A DNA stretch of 64,000 nucleotides from positions 5,394,001-5,458,000 of the forward strand of contig JAJTUQ010000001.1 of NCBI GenBank assembly GCA_021399445.1, in the 5' to 3' direction. This stretch comes from Xylogone sp. PMI_703 (lineage: Eukaryota > Ascomycota > Leotiomycetes). The notes below the pieces were generated by a model. It saw only the letters and a list, made by a program, of their open reading frames with translations, did no database searches and was not told where the DNA came from. This document shows, piece after piece, positions 1-12,118 of the stretch; position 1 is the first letter of the stretch, and every line of letters starts with the position of its first letter. The translations under genes were made by a program, and so were the position numbers.

Positions 1-587
1 ATATCTATTTCAATCACGACCAAAGTAAGGCCCGTTTCAAGAAAATACGTAGACAATGTGTGAATCTTAAACAGTAATTATACTTGCAGTTCCAGAGCAA
101 AGCCCAAAACGTGTACTACGTGAGCAAGTAGGATCCCAGCTTCCTTTCTTCCGTTACTCACTGTCACTTCTTGAGGGCACTTTGAAGGGGCACCTTGAAA
201 CTGAAGATGAGAAACGTTTGGCCATTTGACAGATACGTTTAGCGTTCTCGATATAGAACAATAGTAATAGACAGAGAGTATAATGTAGCCTCACTAACAG
301 CATTCTCACCTTCGATCTCGGCACTCAATTCACACTTTTGTCTCTTGCAAGGACACACTCTCGGCGTTGCAACTACCATCTTCTTCTCACATCGTAATCT
401 CTTGGCGTTGTTATTTCGTTGCGAGTCTCGTCCCAGTGCCAGCACTTCTTCTCACAGCATTGCCTCTCGGCGTCTTTACTTCGTTGCAAGTCTTGTCTCA
501 GTGTTAAGCCTATCACCTTCTTCTCATAACATAGTCACTCGGCGTTCTTCTTTCGTTGCGAATCTTGTCTCGGCGTATCTGGCAATT
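1..587. other. Upstream region of the first gene
   Basis: No gene is supported in the first 384 bases. Bases 385-587 hold the tandem repeats listed separately. The frame of the downstream gene stays open back to about base 345 but has no ATG there. It is therefore either leader sequence or an exon whose start lies further upstream. Confidence 0.5.
385..587 (+). repeat. Imperfect tandem repeat, three units of 65-72 bp
   Basis: Units start near 385, 450 and 522. Each opens with TCTCA, carries CTCGGCGT or CTTGGCGT about 15 bases in, then TTCGTTGC, and ends with a variant of TCTTGTCTC. The units differ at many positions, so the array is old. It ends just before the ATG at 588 and is open in the same frame as that gene. 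Units of 66 and 72 would keep a reading frame; the first spacing of 65 is approximate. Confidence 0.7.
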
Positions 588-2509
588 ATGGAGCCAAGTG
601 CCGTAGAGTCAAGTGACTGGACGCTCACTGAGGACCCCAACACGTCTGTGGGTGTCTTCTTGAGTCTCGATACGATCAAGAAAAACTGGGATCCTAAAAC
701 GGAGTCTTTGCAAGATTTCATTGAAAGAGCTGCGGGCAGATACGAAGTACATGGTGATCCTACCAGTGACGGACCACCATCATACAACGTCATTCGTCCT
801 GAATTCGACGACGACCTTGATACTGACAAAACAGAACTGCCGGACTTTGTCAAACAGTCCATAGCTGAGGAGTGGTTGACAGAGGACAGAGGCAGGATGA
901 AAGTCAAGACTGAAAGAATGGATTCAAAACTTGCCACAACTGATTCCGCTACAGGAAAGACAAAAGCCGAATTTCCACACCCATTCTCACAATCTAAAAA
1001 GGTGGACGCAACAGCAGCCATCAATGATTTTCTTCTCAAGAACCCTGGCTTGCCTCTTGATACGACCTTCTTTGTCAGTTCGGCCACATACTATGTGACC
1101 AATGACCCAGAGTTAGTCGAAAACGTTAAGAAATTTGACGGCACAGTCACAATTGGCGAAGTTAAAGATGATGTTGTCGAAATCATAGTACAGAAGGTCA
1201 AGGTGGAGACTGACCCAAAGAGGATTGAGGAGACCAAGAACAGGCCCGAATGCAGTCTTGATCGAACCGCTTTCGCCAGTGCAGGAGCTATTGCTGCAAC
1301 TAAGCCCCATACCTGCTGTGATAGAAACACTATTAACTCAGGAAAGGCTAACGGAAAGGAGATCAGCCCTGATGGACCGACCCGCACCAGTGAATGCTGT
1401 TACTGTGGCGTTCCGCTGCAGACAGTCGCAAACCCTGCACTTGACCTCAAGGTCTTGGAGAAAGCAATCGAACGAATTGAGAAACAGCAAGCTGGCGAAT
1501 TGGTTACTGCTACCAAAGACCTGAAGCAAGCTCTGCCAAGGTCCGCTCGACGCAAGAACAAGAACAACAAGACGTTGACCATCAACGAAAGCTTTGGCTT
1601 GGACTCGGATAAGAAGTGAGTTCCTCCTCCATACTTGTGTAGTTTAGACTATCCGACCAGGTCCACTCGGACCAAGTCACTCTGAGCAAGACTTTCATTA
1701 TGATGCATATCTTCATATGGACACTTAACTGACCGAGAATTTATAGGGAATTTCCTGAGCAGCTTGTTAAAGTCTTTGCAGATGCTCTGCAGAAGCGTGA
1801 AATCTTTGTCACTAGAGAGTATGCATTGGCATACTTGCACAAATGCGATGGCAAAATCGTTCCTGCAATCGGAGAAATTGAAAACAATATTCTAACACGT
1901 AAGGATCTCGACACAAATGATATATCATACAAAAGGAGATGCACCTTACTGAATCGCACCACAGGCGAACTCACCATTGATCGTACTGGCCGCTTCTCTC
2001 GAGCTGTTGAATTCAGCCTTCTCGAATGCTGGCGCACCGATCCCAGTGGAAGCTTTGCAAAGGACGAAGTTCTCAACTATTTGGAGGATGAAGACCGTGA
2101 GATGATTGTGTTCCACGAGAACCCAACTCAGTCGTACTTCTACTTTCTCATCACCCGGTACTTTCCCGAGAGAAGACACCACTATTGGATCAATATTTTC
2201 AGCATTGAAGCGCAGTACCGCAGCGACCGTCAACAAATTTACAACTCTCTAATGAAGAATGTTGAGAAGGGTGAGCTGACTCGCGAGAAGCTTGGCCAAA
2301 TGATGGACCAGTACGACGGATTGGCACCCCCCACGGGATCTATTAAGCCGCACCGTGCCACGACTGAGAAGAGACGCAATGCTAGAAAGAAGTTCTTCTC
2401 GAAGACGCTTCAGGATATGCCAGCTGGAGAGACCGACCCAAAGATGCCGCTCTCTCGTGCTATGATCCAGAAAACCATTCGCAAGCTACTTACTACCGAG
2501 CTGCAATAA
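588..2509 (+). CDS. Hypothetical protein, 596 aa, two exons
   Basis: I do not recognise this protein. The model joins 588-1615 and 1747-2509 across a 131-nt intron (GTGAGT...TTTATAG); the phases close exactly and the second exon continues in frame. The start is the first in-frame ATG (588), because the open frame further upstream has only non-ATG starts. The protein is hydrophilic, without signal peptide or membrane segment. About residues 218-265 hold a Cys-rich patch with a CC pair and a later CCYCG, which could bind metal but matches no zinc finger I know. The C-terminal third is rich in Lys and Arg and ends in LLTTELQ. It could be a fungus-specific nuclear or regulatory protein; that is only a guess. 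Confidence 0.7.
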
Positions 2510-3685
2510 AGCAATGATGGATAGCTGCTGGCGATGCTGTGGTTGTTGTGGTTGGTAAGTGCAATGAAACACTTCCGGAAAGGAAGCTCCTCCTTCACCG
2601 TGCTCAGCTTTGGTTGCAGTGCCATGCCTGTGATATCGGGATCCTGCGAAATGCCTTGAAGTCTGCCCTCTTTGCGATGAAACTGGCGCGCAGCTCCATC
2701 TCGGGACCCACAAGGCTGTGCTATTGTTAGACCACTGCGGTATTACCTTCTACCTCTCTACCTTCCAGAAGCTTGACGGTGCGGTACAGTCAGTTCTGAC
2801 TGGGATCCAAGCGGAATATGCACCATCGGGTGGATAGCTTAGATGCCATATGGGGAATTGCTTGCTTTTCGCCCGTCATCTTCGTTTACCCGTATCATGG
2901 TTGTTTTCTATTCTTTCCTTTTTTTATTTGGTTTTGCGTTTGGGCACCTGGTTCTTGATTGTCATTCGTTGTATTATCTGTCGTCCCTGCTCATGGTTCT
3001 TTGGGACCCGTCTCTCGGATAGTCCCCGCGGCCGGCTGTGCTTCTTTTCACCTCACCTCAAAGCTCTTCAACACCAGCAATCATCGGCAATATGGTGCAC
3101 TCTGGGATTGTGGGTTGCGGGGTTTTCTAGAGGTTCTAGGCACCGAGAAGATTTGCAGGTGGTGCAGGTAATGCAGACAGAATGCGGCATTCAGTAGTGT
3201 AGATTAGTTAAGACCCAATTGACTCTGCGTTTTCCTGTACACAGTGAAAAGTATATTTCATGCTTTTCACAGCCTCATGTGGTTGATAAACAGTAATGAT
3301 TGGACGTAGAGAGGCTCGAGAGGGTGGTGTGTCTTTGGTGAAGGGATTCTTGGGAGATGGTTCAGCTGTCGCCCAGCCCGCGAGACCTCCTTGCATGCGT
3401 GTGACCGCAGCAACTCATCGCCCTTGCCGTCAGCCACACCAGCCCCCTGCCACACTCTCTTGGCCTGCAACCTGCAACCTGCAAAAGCTGCAAACCTCCA
3501 AGTCCCGCCCATGATCATCCATCACCGTCCAGTCCGCGCTCTCCTCTCGCTCCTCGTCGTACATTCCGCTCTGCACGCCCAGCCCCTCGCCCAGTCCCTT
3601 CGCACCGATCGCTGCTTTCTAGCTGCACTGCACGGTGGGATGAATACAAGCAGAGCCGGGCGTAAACAGATACCCCTCCGCAGCA

Positions 3686-3703
3686 CAGCAGCAGCAGCAG
3701 CAG
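3686..3703 (+). repeat. (CAG)6 trinucleotide run
   Basis: Six perfect CAG units in non-coding sequence, preceded by CAGCA. Confidence 0.85.
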
Positions 3704-4485
3704 CTACTTGACAGTCGGGACTAGCCTAGCCCACGGTGTACTCCGTACTGTGCTGTTCTTGGGGCTTACCGATAATTTACATACAATAATGCGAAAATTT
3801 TATCACCTCAAGCATCACAGATTATGGCATCCACAGTGGCCAGACTGGATGACTACACAGCAGAAGGTGACTGATCTCTCTTGTCGGTGGAACTTCGCAT
3901 TCTCTGCTCTTCTCTTCTGAGCCGTCTGTGTCGTCATCGCTGGATTGGGGCTAGCTGGGCACCAACGGTCACTGCTGCACGCTCTGCAAGTCAGAAACAA
4001 CGGCGCCAGCGCGGTCTATGCGAGAGAGAAGCCCAGCGGCAGCTCCGTAGTGGCAGAGTGGCTCGTCGAAGGGGAACGGGCCTTGGAGCGGATGACGAAA
4101 GAGCAAGCAGAATGGCCCATGAGCTAGAACTGCTAACTCCGTTACCAATATGCACTTCGTAATCCATAGAGAGAAACAGAGAGATAGGTACAGAGGGAGA
4201 GAGCAGTAGAAAAAACTGTTGAGCAGCTAGGACGATCTGGTCATCCGGAACAGGGGGAGAGATTGAGTTTAGAATGGCCCGCAGCAGGGACGACGAACAA
4301 GATGAAGCAGAAGCAGAAGCGCAGGAGACGAGCAAGGGAAGCCACTGCTCACTACCCTAACTCATACCAGCATCTCCAACAGGATTCCCTGATGTACACA
4401 CAGTAGCTTCTGCCGACTGACATCTCTGGCTAAAATCCCAATAAGCTTCATGACCACTCCAGCACCATAAGCACTACCAGTACGT

Positions 4486-4488
<3 letters not shown>

Positions 4489-4520
<32 letters not shown>
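4489..4520 (+). repeat. (AG)16 microsatellite
   Basis: Sixteen perfect AG dinucleotides, about 750 bases upstream of the DUF3824 start codon. It is likely to vary in length between strains. Confidence 0.95.
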
Positions 4521-4525
<5 letters not shown>

Positions 4526-5272
4526 GATAATAAATACTTGTTGTACACCTCGCCCATCCTCTTACTGTGCAACCAGAGACAATACTCGACTGTTCGACGA
4601 CGGTGAAACCTCCCCAGAAGTCCCATCATCGACTCTCTTCCAGCTCCAACAGCGGCCCAGCACCCAAAGGCCCTCATTCCCCCTTCCCACCCGGCGAATC
4701 AGGCGGCCACCTGACGCAAGGGAAACCCTCATCGCCCAGGTCGCGCCCCTCACCCACCTGGTCCAGCCGCCATCACCGCTATCCACAGTATCATCACCAG
4801 CCGACACCCTTCCTCCTGTTCTTCTTCGCTCCCAGGTTCCTCGCTGTGCGCGCGCGGCATCGCGGCATTTGTCAAGGGCTACTCTACCTTATTCAGACCA
4901 CCGACGCTTCTAGCACGGACGGTGGAGTTGGGGCCAGTTTTTCGAGGTCATAAGGCTGTGAACGCCGAGCGTGGACTCGCTGACTGGTAAACCCCCGAGA
5001 TCGTGCGCGCGGTGCCACCTATCCCTGGCAATCGCAGGAGGGGCAAAGGACAAGGCTGCCCGCTCGTATATCTTGTACTCGGCCACCCCACCTCTTCTCC
5101 CCTTATCCTGTCATCTTTCCATCAACCACGGCAACAAAAAACAATCGGATAGATCAATATCTCTGTTTTAAATAAATTTTCTCACCAGCCACCTTATTCA
5201 TACGTTTGGCCCTGTCAAGAAAGCCCTTCACCAAGCGTCTCACTCAACCTTACCCCTCCTTCCCTTGCTGCG

Positions 5273-8200
5273 ATGCCTGAAGTCGTACGCCTATCGCGTT
5301 ACAGCGATCGAACTCGCGAGGATTATTCCTCTGACGATGAGAGATCCAGCTACCGGCCATCGGGCTCTGCATATCGCACGGTTCAGCGTTACCGTGTAGC
5401 TGGAAATCGGGTCGAAGAAGATGACGAGCGACGATCCACTCATCTAGAGATTACCTCTCCCCGCGGCCACGAACGTCTGGAGATCGATCGTCGTGTCGAC
5501 CGCTACAGTGACATCGAACGGCCCCGATCAGCCATCGAGCGACCTCGCTCGGCTGTCTACGAACGTGAGAGGAGCTTCGTCGAGAGAGATTCCAGAGATG
5601 AATTCGAGCGTGACCGTACCAGGACGGTAGTGTACGAGCGTCCCCGTGACCGCTGGGACGATGGTGAGTACGAGGTCGAAAGAGTTACCAGGGAGACTGA
5701 GTACTATGAACCTCGCCGAGAAGCGCCTCAGCAGATTGTCATTCGTGAGCGCCCTCAACAGATCATCGTGCAGGAGGCTCCAGCTCCGGCACCAATTATC
5801 TTACCACGTGAGAGCAACTACGAGCTAGCTAGACGGGATGATCGTAGAGAAGAGGACGAATATTACTACCGACGTGATGTGCGTAGAGAAGAGGACATTC
5901 GTCCCAGAGACTCTATCAGCGATGATGCTTACAGCGATGAAGAAGTCGTTGTCAAGAAGAAAATCATTCGCCGGGGCAGCGATGAGTCCTACCATCACCA
6001 CCACAAGAGACATCTTGCCGAAGGTGCCCTTGCCGGTGCTGGCATAGCTGCCTTGGTGAGCAATCACCGAGATAAGCAGGGCAATCCGGTTGAGCATCGT
6101 GGCAGAAACGTTGCTGGCGGTGCAGCCTTGGGAGCTCTTGGAGCTGAGATTATCACCAGAGCACGCAGCGCATACCGTGACAGAGAAGACCGCAGCAGAT
6201 CTCGCTCTCGCTCCAGATCCTCCAGCAGACACCATCCTAAGCTAAAGACAGCTCTGGGGATTGCTGCTGCTGGTATTGCTGCTGCCGCTGCAGCCAAGTA
6301 TGTATCAAACAAGAGAAATAAGGACGAAAATAGAGGCCGGAGTCGCACGAGGAGCGCATCACGTGGCAGGTCTCGATCTGCCTCTGTCTTTTCTGATGCT
6401 CGTTCGCGAAGCAGAGCCCGTAGTAGAAGTCGTGCCGCCACAATGGCAAAAGCTGGAGCTGCTACCGCAGTTGCTGCCGGCGTAGTTGAGCACTTCAGGA
6501 ACAAGTCCAGATCTCGATCCAGATCCAAGTCACGGGTCAAGACTGGAGCTACCATTGCTGCATCTGGTCTAGCAGGAGCTGCTGTCGCAGGTTTATACGA
6601 AGCTCGCAAGGCTAAGGACGAGAATAGAAAAGAAGAGGAACGGGAAAGGCAAGAGAGATTGGAGGATAGGGAAAGGAGAAGCAGGTCGAGAGCCAGATCT
6701 TTGGGCGCGTATTCCGATCGTGAGGTTGACCCTGAACTAGGTATGGTACAATACGGAGCCGCTCCAGTTCCCGTGTACGCACCGACGAGTACTACTACGC
6801 GTAGAAGCCGCGACCCCTCTCCCTCCTACGACAGGGATCGGTCCAGAAGTCGATCGAGAAGTCATGGACGCCACCGACACCGACACCATGACCACGGATA
6901 TTCGAGTGATGACAGTGATAGTGAAAAGCGAAGAAGCAGGAGCCGCAGTCGAGTCAGAAATCTTGCGGGCGCGGCACTGGGGGCTACCGCTACAGCAGTT
7001 GGCATTAATGAGTATAGGAAGAGGAAAGAGAAGAAGGAACGGGAGGCAGAAGCGGAGAGAGAGCGTAGACGTAAGTCGCTTGAATCTTAATATCTCAGTT
7101 TTTTTTCCCCATTCTTCAGTCTACTTGTAGATTTGATATCTACAAGCTCAACTATCCCCTTTCTGAGACTGAGTTGGATCTATAAATCGCCGATCATGGC
7201 GATATTTCTCCAATTTGTTCATTCTATTCAATATTAACATTCACATATCCAGGTTATGAGGAAGAAGCTTCATCAGACCATTACTACGCTCAGCGTAACG
7301 TTGATGACGGCTATCCTCCATCGCCTCCGCACGCTTCAGGCGGGTCTTACTACCCAGAAAGTAACCACTTTCCTCCTCCACCAGTAGACCCTGGCTATCC
7401 TCCGCAGACAACACCTCCCCATGTTCCTGAGCCACCAATCCCACCGTATAACCCCGCGGATTATGCTGGCCAGCCAACAGGTCATGATTCCTACTTCCCG
7501 CCTCCAAGGGGTGCTGATAATGTGAGTTCAAGCCGCAGTCGGCATTCTCCTGACAACGTTTCACCACCATCTGCCTCGCAACCACCTCTTAATACTCCTT
7601 ATTTCCCCCCACCGCCTGGCTCTGTTCCAGCGAATGGGTCCCATTCTCAAAGTGACGACCACTTTCATAACACTAGAAATGTGGAGGGTGCGTCAGAATA
7701 ATTTTTCTCTTTAATGGCTAATTTCTTCTGTCCTGCTACTGTATGCAGTATGGCGATGGACATCTTCGACGGAGGTTTTACTAACAGCATCTAGACGCAC
7801 GCCTAAGGGATCATTTCTCCTCTTCTCCGACTTCTGATGCCAACAATAGCCCTAAAAATGTCATGTTCGCACCACTATCACCAACATCTTCTCGCTCTTT
7901 AGCCAAAATTCACGAAGACCATGGCCGACCTCCCCCAGAAAAGACCGAGCCATCCCCGCCATCATCGAGAGAATCATCACCAGAACGTCCCCATAGACAT
8001 CATCACCACCACCATCACCGTCGTCGCCGACGCCGAAACTCGGAGCCACCATCAAATCGACCCACCGTCCGTCGCAGCCGTCGACACAGGCGTGACTCCT
8101 CTTCATCCCCTTCACCTACTCGACGAGATCGGGAGGAAGAATCCTCTTCAGACGTCGAAGTCTTGCCCGACAGGTTTGATGAGGATGGACGACCGCTTGA

Positions 8201-8390
8201 CAGCCCTACGTACGGTAGGCGGAGTCGTAGTACTGGGCCAGCACGTGGCTCAGATGACATGGTTCAAAAGATCGCAAGGAGTTTCACCGATGTCATGGAC
8301 GGAAAAGCAAGCTGGAAAGACTTATTAAAGACGTTCCTCGAGGATCTTCCTAATGATAGCAGTGGAGGCTCAAGGAGGAAGAGGAGATAA
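5273..8390 (+). CDS. RS-rich DUF3824-type protein, 942 aa, three exons
   Basis: The model is 5273-7070, 7253-7687 and 7795-8390. Introns run GTAAGT...CCAG and GTGCGT...CTAG, and the only acceptor that closes the last phase is the one at 7794. Residues 1-250 are full of Arg, Asp, Glu and Tyr. From about 250 to 600, glycine/alanine-rich hydrophobic stretches (for example GALAGAGIAALV and GAALGATATAVG) alternate with RS-dipeptide blocks, the layout of the fungal DUF3824 family. Exon 2 is proline- and tyrosine-rich (FPPPP, YPPSPP). Exon 3 has a seven-His run followed by Arg-rich sequence and a conserved-looking tail around DVMDGKASWKDLL. The Gly/Ala stretches could be glycine-zipper segments that insert in or lie on membranes. 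The function of the family is unknown to me. Confidence 0.85.
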
Positions 8391-9023
8391 AAGGCTTATA
8401 TCGATAGTTCATGATCTTGCAGTTCTTCTAATCTTCTATACCAAGAAATTCCCCTTTTGCAATGTTTCTCTTTTTCCCTTACTTCATACTTCTCTTATCT
8501 TTTACAATGGATTATATACGAATGGCTTGCTTTTTTACCCTGAACTGACGAATGAATCATGAAGAGACGGATGATTTGACGAATTTCCTTTACATTTCCT
8601 TATTTCCTCTTCTTTTCTTCTCACAGAGACAAAAAAACGCTTTATGAATGTCATTGGGGAGCCACTACTTATGAAATGGAGATTTGAAAGATATACATGT
8701 ATGCTTTGATGATCCACGATATAAATTAATGACATGCGAGAAATGATGAGAACTTTTGAACTGGTTTGAAAATTCTTAGATTTTGCAATGTGAGCGTTGT
8801 AATGTCCTTGTTGAGAATTACAGCCGTATTGCTTGGAGTTGTAAACTATACGTGTCTTCATATCATAGGATTTTTTTATTTCTCCATCTCGTATATGTAA
8901 CTTGGTTACATAAATACAGCTAACTACAAATACATTGCATGATATAGTCACGTATATATATCTGCATATATCGGTGTTTCTTTTCGCCACGCCACATTGA
9001 ATGCTGGCTTCATATCATTCGCA
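8391..9023. other. Convergent intergenic region
   Basis: AT-rich DNA between the 3' ends of the DUF3824 gene and the CIA84-like gene. A long minus-strand open frame here reads as low-quality sequence with no family features. It probably holds both 3' UTRs. Confidence 0.6.
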
Positions 9024-11469
9024 TCATGCTACCATGTCAATCACTATCTTGAACAACCTATGTCCCTCATCCATCTCCCTCTGACCGTACTGTTCAAGCT
9101 CAGCCCACAGGACGGGATAGCGAGCCCGTCCCCACTTCTCTATTTGATCTTTCCTATTCTGGCCGGGAATAGCATTGTACAATGTCCCCAATCTGTGCAA
9201 TTCAACTGTAAGTTATGCTGGAATATGAAAAGAGGGGAGGAGAATAAAGTACTAACGTCATCACATTGGGACCGAATCCAATATCTTCCTCCATCCCATC
9301 CACGAGATTTATAGCTTCCTCTAGTTTCCCTTGTCCGGCTAGGGCTCCCGCATATGCGTTGAACACCTTGGGTGTGATTTCGATTTCCATCTTGCGCATC
9401 TTATTCCAGATCGCCTTTGCTGGTTTATCTCCGAACGGCTTGAGCTGACATGTGCGGAACACAATCTCGAGACTGCGGTAGCTAGGTCCCTCTATGGAAT
9501 TCGTTATATCGTCCCAGAAATCCAAGGCACGGTCTGCATCATCGCAGGCTGTGTAGGCTAGCATCAGGGAGTTGTATAATCGAGTAGAGGGCTCAATGCT
9601 GGAGTCCATTTTGAACATGTTGTGCACGATATCCAGACTCTCGCGGTCTGCGCACCGGGCGATACCTTCGAAGCATTGGATGTAGGTGTCTAACACGGGC
9701 CGTTTGTCCCGCTGAACATGTTGTCGCATATGTCCAAAAACGTGGCATGCCATGTCTGATCTTCTGCGAGCGAAGAACTCGTTCATCATCTGTGTGCGAA
9801 TGGTAATGTCCGTCTCCTCGAAGATCTGCCGGAATACAGTATAGGCGTCCCAGACCTTGGAAGTATGATTGTTGCGATCTAGACAGAATGCTACGAAAGC
9901 ATCACGGATTCGGGCACGCTCATCAAGTGTGTAGTGGAATGTTTGCGTTTGAAGGAGATCGACGACTTCTGGAATTTCGCCGCGTTTGAGATACATCATG
10001 CATAGGGAAGATACTGTGTCGGCTTCAAGCCTAGCCTGACGGTCCTCTAGGTCAGCGAGTATTGATGTAATGCGATCATAGTTGACGGTTTTCGTTCCAC
10101 AGAGAGAGCGAATGTATTTGTTGATGGCGGATAGGTCTTCATTATCCAGAATCTCCTCCGTTTGTAGAGACTCATAGGCAGCCTGAGCTCCTATTAAGTC
10201 TCCAGCATTGATTCGGTAATCCATCTGCAGAACAAGAGTCTTGGCATTTGATTGGATTCCTCGTTTTAAACCCAGAGAAATAAACCTCTCCGCAAGATAA
10301 GGGTCATTCCGAGATATGGCTACTTCAACCAGACCATTTATAGTCTCCGAATCCGGCTTCATAGTTTCCACTCCTTCGTTTCGTCGAACCATGACATCCA
10401 TCATTTGGTCCAGCTCTTCAACCCCTTTATTGAGACCTGCAGCAGCCCACTGGAATACCACATCCCAGGTTTCCTTCGTCGGATTCGACTCGAGAACATC
10501 TCTGAATACTTGCTTGCACCAGTCTAGTTCTTTATTCCGCATGGAGAACTTCAGAAGTTCCGATAATGTTTTTGCAGTAGGTTGTGGGCTCCAACCACCA
10601 GCGCCTTTCCGGTACCATTTTCTCGTAGCCTCAATATTATCTCTCTGGGCGTAAAAGACAGTCATGACCTCCTGGAAGCTAAACAGATACGGCATCCCCA
10701 TATCTTCTGCAATCTGCGCTGTCTTCAACAGTTCTGCTTCATTACCATCTCGAGCAAATCCTGACAGTACAGAAAGCCAGAGTTTTCTTCCCGTCTTCGC
10801 CACACTTTTCTGCGTTGCGCTTTCGGGTTGATATTCTTCCCAGAACTTCTGTACATAATCTCTTGCCTCTAATGCATCTCCAGTTGAAGCTAATAGCTGC
10901 ACATAGTGCCTGAGATCTAAATGATCTTCATTAAGTTCGCCTAAAGTTTTTCTTTTCAAGATTTCGGTATATAACACTCTCGCTAGCTCATTATGGGTGC
11001 TAACTCTATCCTTCGGTATCCTTAGTAGAACCCTAGCAGTAAGTCTTAAATCTTCAAGACTGAGTCCGAATCCCTCTTCTTCCGCATTTGTTCGTTGCAG
11101 ATGCTTGAATGTCCGTAGCACATGTTGCGCCTGGATGTTATTGAGAGCCGCCTTAGTTCGGTATTTGTGAGAAATGAAGGTGTTGAATGCTTTGATAAGT
11201 TCGCTAGGAGGTGGTGGCCTTGCTTGCGATTTCTCAATGACGTTCAAATCCAGCATTATCCTTAGACCAGGATCTAGTTCGGGGGCTCTAGGCTGTCTTG
11301 GTGGCTGTCGAGAGAAGCCAAATATTGTCCTCTGAGGCACAATTCGGAAAACGGATCTGGGTCCATGCCTTATATATCGAAATCTAGTTGATTGGGTAGG
11401 ACAGTGAAAGATGAGTGGTTCATTTAAGAGGAGACGCCGAAAGACGCTGCGGGTCAAATGAGAAGGCAT
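9024..11469 (-). CDS. CIA84-like complex I intermediate-associated PPR protein, 793 aa
   Basis: The main exon is 9257-11469 and a short last exon is 9024-9192. They are split by a 64-nt intron (GTTAGT...GCACAG) with matching phase. The added C-terminus reads LGTLYNAIPGQ, then KWGRARYPVLW, and ends IDMVA. Nearer splice sites run into stops, so this acceptor is favoured. The N-terminus is rich in Arg, Ser and aromatic residues with few acids, like a mitochondrial presequence. The body is a chain of about 35-residue helical pairs of pentatricopeptide type. Length and layout fit CIA84, known from Neurospora as an assembly factor for the membrane arm of respiratory complex I. The call rests on remembered resemblance; another mitochondrial PPR protein is possible. 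Confidence 0.75.
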
Positions 11470-12118
11470 TGCGGGGAATGCTAGCTAAAAGAATAATATA
11501 TACAATTGAAACCTATTGATAATTATCAATAAAGATTCTTGGATCAAATACAATCCGGCAGACTCACAGAATTACTTCTCCAATGAAGCAGCAATTGGCA
11601 GAGCTTGCTTAATTTTCAAGATCGCGGCGAGCGCGGGCAGCTCCAGAGCTCGAAATGTTTCTAGCAAGTCCCGCAGTGGGGCTAAGCCTAATCCGATATC
11701 AACTTTCTTGATCACGTGACTATGAATCACTGGTTCTTTGGTCTTGTATGCCTACATATTTACATTTTAAGTGCTATCAAACAGTACGGCCTACTAGAAA
11801 TCAAGAGAAAATTCGTGGTGTTATGTTGCGGACCAAAGGTTCTTGGATATTCCCTATTCCTATCAAGACGCCCACTCGCGGGAGTCATATGCATCATTAT
11901 ACAAGGCGTTGCTCAAACTCATAGTTAATTTCGAGGACATCAAGTAGTAAATATTTCTCTAAAATCAGCTCGAATGAGAAGAGGTATATGCTAGATAATG
12001 TTTTTACTCAAACCATATAAATCAAGGGAGGCACAGAAAACAATACCATTCCAAACGTCAAAATTCCACCCATATATTCAAAACCATTTCCATCATCACC
12101 TCTCTTCTATCTAGTACT
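11470..12118. other. Intergenic region
   Basis: About 650 bases between the start of the CIA84-like gene and the 3' end of the O-methyltransferase gene. It probably holds the promoter of the former and the 3' UTR of the latter. No gene or RNA is evident. Confidence 0.5.

Larger units (their letters stand above)
2510..5272. other. Long gene-free region, probable leader and promoter of the DUF3824 gene
   Basis: Open frames here are short, overlap on both strands, mostly lack ATG starts and show no family features. The stretch is richer in C and G than other intergenic DNA in the window. It contains a (CAG)6 run and an (AG)16 microsatellite. Pyrimidine-rich sequence just before 5273 is typical of fungal 5' leaders. 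No RNA gene was recognised. Confidence 0.5.

Noticed and set aside
8535..8990. Long minus-strand frame between the DUF3824 and CIA84-like genes
   Set aside because: It lies in AT-rich 3' flanking DNA and has no recognisable features.
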